Assembly: GCF_042665095.1 (NCBI RefSeq)
Contig: NZ_JBHTBV010000012.1
Length of the DNA stretch: 64,000 nt
Source of the DNA: Gordonibacter pamelaeae
GTDB taxonomy: Bacteria > Actinomycetota > Coriobacteriia > Coriobacteriales > Eggerthellaceae
Reading direction: 5' to 3' (one strand)
Position 1 is the first letter of the stretch. Every line of letters starts with the position of its first letter. Shown here one piece after another: positions 1 through 6,680 of the stretch. Made by a program: the position numbers and the translations under genes. The notes under the pieces were generated by a model that had not been told where the DNA came from, ran no database searches, and was given only the letters and a program-made list of their open reading frames with translations.

Positions 1-1
1 G

Positions 2-640
2 GCCATGAACCTGGTGAAGGAGGTCTCCACCGCCAAGTTCGACGAGACGGTGACGGTCGACTTCCGCCTGGGCATCGACACCCGCCAGGCCGACCAGCAG
101 CTCCGCGGCACCGTGAGCCTGCCGAACGGCTCGGGCAAGACGGTCCGCGTGGCCGTGTTCGCCGAGGGCGAGGCTGCCCGCGCCGCCGAGGAGGCCGGTG
201 CCGACATCGTGGGCTCCGACGAGCTCATGCAGCAGATCCAGGCCGGCGAGTTCAACTTCGACGCCGCCGTGGCCACGCCCGACCAGATGGGCAAGGTCGG
301 CCGCCTCGGCAAGATCCTCGGCCCCCGCGGCCTCATGCCGAACCCGAAGCTCGGCACCGTCACGAACGACGTGGCGAAGGCCATCAACGAGCTCAAGGGC
401 GGCCGCGTGGAGTACCGTGCCGACCGTTACGGCATCGCGCACGTCATCATCGGCAAGGTCAGCTTCACGGCCGAGCAGCTCGCCGAGAACTACGGTGCCG
501 TGTACGACGAGATCATCCGCATGAAGCCGGCTGCGGCCAAGGGCAAGTACGTGAAGTCCGTCACCGTGTCCGCCACGATGACGCCGGGCGTGTCGGTCGA
601 TTCCAGCGTGACCCGCAACTACACGGAGGCTGGCGAGTAG
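2..640 (+). CDS. rplA: 50S ribosomal protein L1, 5' end cut by window edge
   Basis: Ribosomal protein L1 of the large-subunit L1 stalk, which binds 23S rRNA and in many bacteria represses its own mRNA. The reading frame is already open at base 2. The first ATG (position 5) falls where E. coli L1 reads about 30 residues into the protein, so the true start lies upstream of the window. The family core is clear: a GxxxxPRGLMPNPKLGTVT stretch near the middle of the fragment and a KxxYRxDRxGIxHxxIGK stretch after it. The visible 212 residues run to the normal C terminus. A strong intrinsic terminator follows 28 bases after the stop, so this is the last gene of its transcript. Identification is secure. 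Confidence 0.97.
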   Translation, partial: AMNLVKEVSTAKFDETVTVDFRLGIDTRQADQQLRGTVSLPNGSGKTVRVAVFAEGEAARAAEEAGADIVGSDELMQQIQAGEFNFDAAVATPDQMGKVGRLGKILGPRGLMPNPKLGTVTNDVAKAINELKGGRVEYRADRYGIAHVIIGKVSFTAEQLAENYGAVYDEIIRMKPAAAKGKYVKSVTVSATMTPGVSVDSSVTRNYTEAGE

Positions 641-667
641 CCGAGCGCACGAAGCCGAACGCCTGAA

Positions 668-700
668 AAGAAGGGAGTCCGCAAGGGCTCCTTTCTTTTT
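668..700 (+). terminator. Intrinsic terminator after rplA
   Basis: A 13-bp stem (668-680 with 685-697, two G-U pairs) closes a GCAA tetraloop and runs into a T-rich end at 695-700. It sits just after the rplA stop codon and ends the ribosomal-protein transcript. Confidence 0.9.
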
Positions 701-719
701 GGCCTGATACGCGAACAGA

Positions 720-735
720 TGTTTCACGTGAAACA
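720..735. other. parS centromere-like site 1
   Basis: The 16-bp palindrome TGTTTCACGTGAAACA is identical to the canonical ParB/Spo0J binding site. Here it is embedded in a 20-bp perfect palindrome (718-737). Such sites nucleate ParB spreading and SMC loading and cluster around the replication origin in most bacteria. It lies in an intergenic region, and a second copy is at 20273-20288. Confidence 0.92.
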
Positions 736-808
736 TCGTAAAATGAAAAAATGAGAAGGTGCGGCGGAGTTCGACGCCGGTCTTTCTCGCGGGCATTCGC
801 GCACGCTC

Positions 809-848
809 TCGTCAACGCGATCTCAATGTGATATCATATTTGTATCAC
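809..848 (+). promoter_or_regulatory. Candidate promoter with inverted-repeat operator for the SPFH/RHH operon
   Basis: TCGTCA (809-814) and TATCAT (832-837) are spaced by 17 bp. The -10 overlaps an inverted repeat, GTGATA (828-833) and TATCAC (843-848), with 9 bp between the arms. The operon encodes a ribbon-helix-helix protein, so autoregulation through this repeat is a reasonable inference. The -35 match is only fair. Confidence 0.45.
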
Positions 849-911
849 CTTGCGGTGCGAGGGTGCGGACGGGCGCATAGGGCGTCTTGTTCGGGAGAGA
901 AAGGAACCGTC

Positions 912-1919
912 ATGTCCGATAAGACCGCGCGTGCGACCGGCGGCGCGTCCGTCGAGAAAACCATCCATGCGAGGAGCGGTTGGCCCCTGCTGCTGCTCAC
1001 GTTCGTTCTCGCAGCCGCGTGCGTCGCCTGCATCGTGACCGGGGCGACCATGCTGCCGCCCGACGACATGCCCCTTACCACGCCGGCCCACACGATGGGC
1101 GTGGTGCTGCTGGTCGTCGGCATCGTTGTGCTCTGCGTGGGGCCCCTGCTGATGCTCATGGGCTTCTTCACCATCCAGCCGAACCAGGCGCGCGTGCTCA
1201 TCCTGTTCGGCGACTACAAGGGCACCGTGCGCGATGAGGGCTTCCACTGGGCGAACCCGTTCTACTCCCGTTCGGCCGGCAGCACCATCGATGAGCGCAC
1301 CGGGAAGAGCACGCCGCTTTCCACGAAGGTCTCGCTGCGCGCCCGCACGTACAACGGCGAGCACCTGAAGGTGAACGACAAGTGCGGCAACCCCATCGAG
1401 ATCGCCGACGTCATCGTCTGGCGCGTCGAGAACACGGCCAAGGCCCTGTTCGACGTGGACGACTACAACTCCTACGTGCACACGCAGAGCGAGACGGCGC
1501 TGCGCCACGTGGCCACCACCTACGCCTACGACCAGATGCCCGGCGAGCCCGAGGGCGAGATCACGCTGCGCAGCAACATCGAGGAGGTGTCGGCCGCCCT
1601 CAAGGAGGAGCTGGCCGTGCGCCTGGAGAAGGCCGGCGTGGTTATCGACGATGCGCGCCTCACGCACCTGGCCTACGCGCCGGAGATCGCCCAGGCGATG
1701 CTGCGCCGCCAGCAGGCGGACGCGGTGATAGCCGCGCGCGAGAAGATCGTGCAGGGCGCCGTGGGCATGGTGGAGATGGCGCTGGGCGAGCTGTCGCGCA
1801 AGAACGTGGTAGACTTGGATGACGAGCGCAAGGCCGCCATGGTGTCGAACCTCATGGTGGTGCTGTGCGGCGAGTCCGATGCCCAGCCCGTGCTGAACAC
1901 GGGGACGCTGTACCAGTAG
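912..1919 (+). CDS. SPFH/band 7 domain membrane protein
   Basis: A 335-aa membrane-anchored protein of the SPFH (stomatin/prohibitin/flotillin/HflKC) superfamily. These proteins form membrane-associated oligomers that organise membrane microdomains or shield membrane proteases. Two hydrophobic segments lie near residues 24-46 and 63-88. They are followed by the typical entry into the domain (FTIQPNQARVLILFGDYKG) and an alanine/glutamate-rich helical tail with an RLTHLAYAPEIAQAMLRRQQA stretch typical of the family. The start at 912 was chosen because a purine-rich ribosome site (GAGAGAAAGGA) precedes it; the frame is open further upstream but without similarity. A small ribbon-helix-helix gene follows 49 bases later in the same transcript. 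Domain identity is firm; the cellular role is not visible. Confidence 0.88.
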   Translation: MSDKTARATGGASVEKTIHARSGWPLLLLTFVLAAACVACIVTGATMLPPDDMPLTTPAHTMGVVLLVVGIVVLCVGPLLMLMGFFTIQPNQARVLILFGDYKGTVRDEGFHWANPFYSRSAGSTIDERTGKSTPLSTKVSLRARTYNGEHLKVNDKCGNPIEIADVIVWRVENTAKALFDVDDYNSYVHTQSETALRHVATTYAYDQMPGEPEGEITLRSNIEEVSAALKEELAVRLEKAGVVIDDARLTHLAYAPEIAQAMLRRQQADAVIAAREKIVQGAVGMVEMALGELSRKNVVDLDDERKAAMVSNLMVVLCGESDAQPVLNTGTLYQ

Positions 1920-1968
1920 GGAAGGGCGGGCGGCCCGTGCGTTTGCCGGGGTGCCCGCAGTGTGAGAC

Positions 1969-2163
1969 ATGGCGAAACGCAAACAATACCCGCTGCGCGT
2001 CGACCCGGCTCTCTGGGAGGCCGTCGAGCGCTGGGCTGCGGACGACCTGCGCAGCGTGAACGCGCAGGTGGAGTTCATCCTGCGACGTGCGCTGAAGGAC
2101 GCCGGCCGATTGAAGCCGCCCGGCGACGGCCATGCCGGCGACGAGGGGCGGGACGAGGCGTAG
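1969..2163 (+). CDS. Ribbon-helix-helix (Arc-like) DNA-binding protein
   Basis: A 64-aa protein. Residues 2-45 fit the Arc/MetJ ribbon-helix-helix fold: a short basic beta strand (KRKQYPLRVDP), helix A (ALWEAVERWAADD) and helix B (SVNAQVEFILRRAL). These proteins dimerise and bind inverted repeats. It is the second gene of the SPFH operon, and an inverted repeat overlaps that operon's presumed -10, so it may be the operon's repressor. No toxin-like partner other than the SPFH protein is next to it. The C-terminal 20 residues are polar and probably disordered. Confidence 0.8.
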   Translation: MAKRKQYPLRVDPALWEAVERWAADDLRSVNAQVEFILRRALKDAGRLKPPGDGHAGDEGRDEA

Positions 2164-2240
2164 GACAAGGGCTTCGCCTTTGCCGACGGGCAAGATCGGC
2201 CCGCATGCGGCGGCAAGGGCCGATACCTTGCCTTGCGAAA

Positions 2241-2268
2241 AACGGGGCGCCCGGCTGGGCGCCCCGTT
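2241..2268. terminator. Convergent-gene terminator hairpin
   Basis: A perfect 12-bp GC-rich stem (2241-2252 with 2257-2268) closes a GGCT loop. It lies between the rightward RHH gene and the leftward ferritin-like gene. A-rich and T-rich flanks are short, but the position suits a bidirectional terminator. Confidence 0.8.
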
Positions 2269-2295
2269 CGTTTGATGTCGGCGGGCGGGATGCGC

Positions 2296-3606
2296 TTAGA
2301 CGAGCACGGCCTCGCGCTCTTCCTTGGCCTGCCGCTCCACCTCGTGGGCACGCTTGCCGTAGCCCTGCACGCGGGCGAGCTTGGTGTCGTCCTTCTTGCG
2401 GCTGCGGAGCTCGGGGATGGGGCTCTCGGCGTCCTCGGAGCGGTAGTCCTCGCCGTCGCGCTCGATGAGCTGGCGCACGGCCTCATGGCTCGGCACGTCC
2501 TGGACGCGGCCGTTCACCGTGTCGTTCCACGTGAAGAAGCGGAAGTCGCTCGGCACGTCGTCGATGTCGACGAACTCCTCGTCCTGCGCGGTGAGGGTGA
2601 CCTGCTCGGCCAGAACCTGGCGGACGTAGTCCTTCGTGGGGTGGAAGTCCAGAAGCTCGGGGAACTCGCCGGCGGGAATGATCTGCTGCCATTCGGTGCC
2701 CTCGTACTTCTGCAGCAGATCGCAGGCCATGGCCAGGTGCATGCACTCCTGCTCGAAGTGCATCTCCCACATCTTCTTGACGCGGGCGTCGACCTCGGTC
2801 TCGTAGAAGGAGTAGTACAGGTAGCATTCCTGGTACTCGTGCCACAGCAGCATCTCGAGCCAGCTCATAGACGGGTCGATGAGCGAGCCGTAGTGCGTCA
2901 CGTGCTGCTCCTCCACCATGCCGATCTCCTGGTAGAGGTCGCGGCCGGGGCCCTCGGGCACCGTGTTGCCCAGGTTCATGTAGAAGTTCATCGTCTGCTG
3001 CTCGCCGGCGGTGAGGATGAGCGCGCCGAGCGTGGTGCGGATGTCGCCCGTCTTGGAGTTGCGCGGCATGCGCACGGAGTCGAACGGATGGCGATGATGT
3101 GCGATGGTCGGGCGGCCCGGCGTGATCTCGATCGTGTCGCGGACGAGCTTGTGCGCGGGGATGTCCTCGTCGAACTTGAGCTGGTCGGCGTAGCGGTACA
3201 GGTGGTCGAAGTCCTCGAGGAGCGCGAAGTCCATGCAGGACTTGGCGTACTCGTCGGGCTCGTGCATGGCGAGCCAGGCCGTCAGGTCGACGGCGAGCTG
3301 CTCGTAGCCGATGGTCAGTTCGAGCGTGGACTCGTTCGACGGGCTCATCCAGTTGATGCGCTTCTGCTGCTCCTGCTCCATGCGGCGGCACAGGGCCAGG
3401 TCACGGCGCAGGTCGTTGTTCTCGCAGTGGCGGTTGAAGTTGTGGCCGAACATCGCCGCCTCAACCTCGATGCCGTTCATGAGGATGATGCGCGCCTTGG
3501 TGTAGGGGTCGGCCTCCAACTTGTCGTAGGGCTTGACGGCGAGCTGCTTCCAGTTGGGGACCATGTCCATCAACGACTTCTTCGGCTTCTGCTCAAACGG
3601 GTTCAT
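2296..3606 (-). CDS. Ferritin-like superfamily protein with di-iron ExxH motifs
   Basis: A 436-aa soluble, highly helical protein without signal peptide. The C-terminal half carries a di-iron carboxylate pattern: a helix with GEQQ (E202), a helix with EEQH (E232 and H235), a helix with HEYQE, and a helix with EQECMH (E287 and H290). This is the E / ExxH / E / ExxH arrangement of ferritin-like oxygen-activating or iron-binding proteins. The N-terminal half is also helical and acidic and may be a diverged second bundle. The start at 3606 follows a strong AAGGAGG site; an in-frame upstream ATG has none. I do not recognise a named family member. It is transcribed alone, back to back with map. Confidence 0.65.
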   Translation of the reverse strand: MNPFEQKPKKSLMDMVPNWKQLAVKPYDKLEADPYTKARIILMNGIEVEAAMFGHNFNRHCENNDLRRDLALCRRMEQEQQKRINWMSPSNESTLELTIGYEQLAVDLTAWLAMHEPDEYAKSCMDFALLEDFDHLYRYADQLKFDEDIPAHKLVRDTIEITPGRPTIAHHRHPFDSVRMPRNSKTGDIRTTLGALILTAGEQQTMNFYMNLGNTVPEGPGRDLYQEIGMVEEQHVTHYGSLIDPSMSWLEMLLWHEYQECYLYYSFYETEVDARVKKMWEMHFEQECMHLAMACDLLQKYEGTEWQQIIPAGEFPELLDFHPTKDYVRQVLAEQVTLTAQDEEFVDIDDVPSDFRFFTWNDTVNGRVQDVPSHEAVRQLIERDGEDYRSEDAESPIPELRSRKKDDTKLARVQGYGKRAHEVERQAKEEREAVLV

Positions 3607-3760
3607 AGAGCCTCCTTCTTGCTGGTTCGGTGCGCTCCGGCCGGGGCGGCGCGGACGCGGATTCCCCTCCATGCTAGAGGGGTGCGCAGGCGGCCCCGGG
3701 GGCGTGCGTGCAGGCGTTTTCCGAGCGTGGGGGATGCGTAACGGGGTGGAAAGGGAGTGC

Positions 3761-3766
3761 TATACT
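3761..3766 (+). promoter_or_regulatory. Candidate -10 element for map
   Basis: TATACT lies 45 bases before the map start codon. No good -35 is visible at the expected distance, so only the -10 is proposed. Confidence 0.4.
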
Positions 3767-3811
3767 GGACGGCAGCAAACGGACGCGACGTGCGGAAGGT
3801 GTGGGCGAGGC

Positions 3812-4582
3812 ATGATCATCAGGAAGTCACCGGCCGAGATAGAGGCCATGAAGGAGGCGGGCCGCGTGTCGGCCAAGGTGCTGCGCGAGGTGGGGGCGCG
3901 CGTGCGGCCCGGCGTGTCCACGCTCGAGCTGGACGAGCTGGCCGAGACGCTCATCCGCGCGGAGGGCGGCATCCCCGCGTTCAAGGGATACGGCGGGTTT
4001 CCCGGCTCCATCTGCGCTTCCGTGAACGAGCAGATCGTCCACGGCATCCCGTCCGCGGGTGTCGTGCTGCAGGAGGGCGACATCATCTCCATCGACACGG
4101 GCGCCATCGTGGACGGCTGGGTGGGCGACAACGCCTGGACCTATGCCGTGGGCCGCATCTCGCCGGAGAAGCAGCGCCTGCTGGACGTGACGGAGAAGTG
4201 CATGTGGGCCGGCCTCGAGGCGGCGCGCCCCGGCAACCACCTGGGGGATATCGGGCATGCGGTGCAGAGCATCGCCGAGGCCGAGGGCTTCGGCGTGGTG
4301 CGCGAGTACGTGGGGCACGGCATCGGCCGCGACATGCACGAGGACCCGAACGTGCCGAACTTCGGCCATCGCCACACGGGCGTGAGGCTGGAGCCCGGCA
4401 TGGTGCTGGCCATCGAGCCCATGATCAACCAGGGTACCTACAAGACGCGCCAGATGCCGGACGGTTGGCTGGTGTGCACGCGCGACGGCCTGCCCTCGGC
4501 CCACTTCGAGAAGACGGTCGCCATCACCGAGGACGGCCCGGTGGTGCTCACCTGCGAGGAGGGGCACCGGCGGCCGATTTAG
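3812..4582 (+). CDS. map: Methionine aminopeptidase, type I
   Basis: Removes the initiator methionine from nascent proteins; a cytoplasmic two-metal hydrolase. The 256-aa length is normal for the short type Ia enzyme. Metal ligands can be placed by motif: the aspartates in SIDTGAIVDG and GWVGDN, His in VGHGIGRDMHE, Glu in AIEPMI and Glu in SAHFEKTVAI. The conserved VNEQIVHGIP stretch is present. The ATG at 3812 was chosen because homology begins there (MIIRKSPAEIEAMKEAG); the frame is open far upstream. It is monocistronic here, and its stop overlaps by 4 bases the end of the converging gene at 4579-4935. Confidence 0.95.
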   Translation: MIIRKSPAEIEAMKEAGRVSAKVLREVGARVRPGVSTLELDELAETLIRAEGGIPAFKGYGGFPGSICASVNEQIVHGIPSAGVVLQEGDIISIDTGAIVDGWVGDNAWTYAVGRISPEKQRLLDVTEKCMWAGLEAARPGNHLGDIGHAVQSIAEAEGFGVVREYVGHGIGRDMHEDPNVPNFGHRHTGVRLEPGMVLAIEPMINQGTYKTRQMPDGWLVCTRDGLPSAHFEKTVAITEDGPVVLTCEEGHRRPI

Positions 4583-4935
4583 CCTGCGAGGACGCCGCGT
4601 CCGAACGAGAGCATGATGCCAAGGTAGATGACGGTGTCGACCATGCCGAGCACCAGGAAGAGGGTCCGAAGGTTGCGGGGGCTGTCGATGCCGTGGACGA
4701 GTCCTTTGGCGAAGAGCGCCTCCGCTTTCCAGGAGGCGAGCATCAAGAGGAGGTTGGGAAGGGCCAGGAGACACGCTATGGGCAGCAGCTCGTACTTGGA
4801 GCCATAACGGTCGATCGTGCCGTCGGGGCCGACGTGCATCGCGACGGTGTCCGGCAGCGATCCCAAGGAGGCTGCCGCAACGGCGAGCGGCACGAGGCAG
4901 AGGGCGATCCAAACCGCCCATTCCCAAGCTTTCAT
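4579..4935 (-). CDS. Small DUF1648-like membrane protein
   Basis: A 118-aa protein with three hydrophobic segments (about residues 7-25, 49-67 and 90-110). Between the first and second lies an LPDTVAMHVGPDGTIDRYGSK stretch that matches the DUF1648 / SdpI N-terminal pattern (LP..V..H....G..D..G.K). In SdpI-type proteins this domain sits in membrane immunity or regulatory proteins, but here it stands alone, so function is unknown. An AGGGGTGGG ribosome site precedes the ATG. The gene may be co-transcribed with the ATP-grasp gene, which reads the same way and ends 38 bases upstream of this start. Confidence 0.7.
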   Translation of the reverse strand: MKAWEWAVWIALCLVPLAVAAASLGSLPDTVAMHVGPDGTIDRYGSKYELLPIACLLALPNLLLMLASWKAEALFAKGLVHGIDSPRNLRTLFLVLGMVDTVIYLGIMLSFGRGVLAG

Positions 4936-4973
4936 CCCACCCCTGCCTTCCCGCGCCTGCGGCGCCGCGCGTC

Positions 4974-6263
4974 CTACTTAAGCTGCTTGCCGTCGGTGTC
5001 CCAATAGAAGCGCTTGAACTTGGGAATCTGGTTCACGTGCATCACGCGTGCCCAGAAGTTGTGCAAAAACGAGTCGGGCGCGTAGTGCAGCGGGTAGGGC
5101 TCGGGCGTGCGGCGCAGCACCTCGAGGGCCTGCTGCAGGCGGGCGCGGTTCTTCATGGAGCGGTCCAGCACGTAGCGCGGCACGCAGGAGTAGACAAAGG
5201 GGTCGTACGCCTCGCGGTACTCGATGGCCTCGCCCAGGATGAACTCGCGCACGATGAGCTCGACGAAGTTCTGGCCGCCCAGGCTCATATAGTAGGTGTT
5301 GCGCCCGCAGCGCGTGTTCACCTCGAAGAAGCGGAAGCTCCCGTCGCGCTCGTCGTGCTTGATGTCGAAGTTCGCGAAGCCGCGGTAGCCGACTTCCTTG
5401 AGGAAGCGCCGCGCGCCGTCGATGATGGCCTGCTCGCGCTCGCCCATGATGCAGAGCGGGTTCCCCAGCGCGGTGGGGTCGTGGTCCTGCAGGCACACGA
5501 CGCCGCCCGACACCACGCGCAGCTCGCCCGATGCGTCCGAGAACGTGGTGAGCGTGCGGATGGCGTCGTCGCCACCGGGGATGAAGTCCTGCAGCACCAG
5601 CTCGTTATCGTAGTCCGACGTGCGGATGGAGCGCCACACCTCGGCCAGCTCCTCCGGCGAGTCGATCTCGTAGATCTTGCGCCAGCCCTCGATGGTCGCT
5701 TCCTGGAATTGCGCCGAGTTCGAAGGCTTCGCGATGAGCGGGTAGGGGAAGTCGTGGACGGGCAGCTCCTCGGGACCGTCCGGGCCGCACGAGAAGTACC
5801 AGGTGCGCGGGTAGGGGATGTCCAGCTGCGCGCACAGCTCGTAGAAGCGGCGCTTCTGCGTGATGTCGTCGAGCAGGGCGAAGTCGAGGTAGGGCACCGT
5901 GTATCCGGCGGCCTCGAGGCGCTCCTTCCCGGACGACAGCATGCGCGCATGGCAGTCGTCGCAGCCGAGCACGAGCAGCACGCGCTCCGGGTCCGCGGCG
6001 CTCACCTCGGCGGCCACGCGCTCGAGGGCGTCGTAGAGGCCTTCCGGGTCATGGACGTTCGGCTCCAGGCGATAGTCGGTGAAGCGGCTGGTCGAGAGCA
6101 TCTTGATGTCGTGCGCGGCCAGCACGATGGTGTGCTCGATGCCGTACGCGCGGTGCAGCTCGCTCACGTAGCTGTAAGCCAGGATGTCGCCGCCCACCAC
6201 GACGGGCTGCAAACGGCGCGCCACGTCGGCGGCGGAGGCGATACGGGGGTTCTGCGCGGTCAT
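4974..6263 (-). CDS. ATP-grasp carboxylate-amine ligase
   Basis: A 429-aa cytoplasmic ATP-grasp ligase that should join a carboxylate to an amine through an acyl-phosphate. It has an N-terminal Rossmann-like part (PVVVGGDILAYSYVSELHRAYG). The ATP-grasp fold begins near YPLIAKPSNSAQFQ and ends with the magnesium-site motif RFFEVNTRCGRNTYYMSL. Length and layout resemble D-aspartate ligases and related peptide ligases acting on cell-wall or glutamyl substrates, but the acceptor cannot be read from sequence. The start at 6263 has AGGAG 8 bases upstream; another ATG 15 bases earlier is possible. The 5' region contains two palindromic repeats (6345-6491). Confidence 0.75.
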   Translation of the reverse strand: MTAQNPRIASAADVARRLQPVVVGGDILAYSYVSELHRAYGIEHTIVLAAHDIKMLSTSRFTDYRLEPNVHDPEGLYDALERVAAEVSAADPERVLLVLGCDDCHARMLSSGKERLEAAGYTVPYLDFALLDDITQKRRFYELCAQLDIPYPRTWYFSCGPDGPEELPVHDFPYPLIAKPSNSAQFQEATIEGWRKIYEIDSPEELAEVWRSIRTSDYDNELVLQDFIPGGDDAIRTLTTFSDASGELRVVSGGVVCLQDHDPTALGNPLCIMGEREQAIIDGARRFLKEVGYRGFANFDIKHDERDGSFRFFEVNTRCGRNTYYMSLGGQNFVELIVREFILGEAIEYREAYDPFVYSCVPRYVLDRSMKNRARLQQALEVLRRTPEPYPLHYAPDSFLHNFWARVMHVNQIPKFKRFYWDTDGKQLK

Positions 6264-6344
6264 GTGGTCTCCTTGCATGTTCTTCTCGACCGCTCATTAT
6301 CCCATATCTTGATCGATCGGCGCCTTGACACCGAAAACCCATCC

Positions 6345-6491
6345 TTCTGCCAAAAAACGGCCGGTTTGGCAATCGACGCGCTCGTTTCGGCCGGATTTCA
6401 AGGCTGTGTTTTTCCGTTTAACCTGGTCGCAGAAAAAGCAACCGAGGATTCCGCGTTTCGGAATTGCCAAACCGTGCATTTTTTGGCAGAA
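6345..6491. repeat. Pair of inverted 29-bp repeats, each a palindrome
   Basis: The 417-bp gap between the divergent ATP-grasp and asnB genes contains two 29-bp copies (6345-6373 and 6463-6491) in opposite orientation, matching at 26 of 29 positions, 89 bp apart. Each copy is itself an imperfect palindrome of the form TGCCAAA-N10-TTTGGCA. They could be twin operators for a dimeric regulator of the flanking genes, or the ends of a short REP/MITE-like element. The rest of the gap shows no gene. Confidence 0.6.
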
Positions 6492-6680
6492 ACCCCCGCT
6501 CGATGCGTCAAACGCTCCTGCACCCGCGAGGTTCGTCGTCCTGTGCATGGCTGGCCGTTCGAACAGCTGGTCGGGCAGCGCATTCTCCTTGCCGGTTTCG
6601 TGGAAACCATCCGAGGCGGGGGAGGTTGCCGTATCATATGAGATTCACAGCATCGTCACGTGAACAGGAGAACCAACCAC

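Noticed and set aside
2233..3741. Long rightward frame across the ferritin-like gene
   Set aside because: No domain, no ribosome site; the leftward frame has a strong GGAGG and metal motifs.
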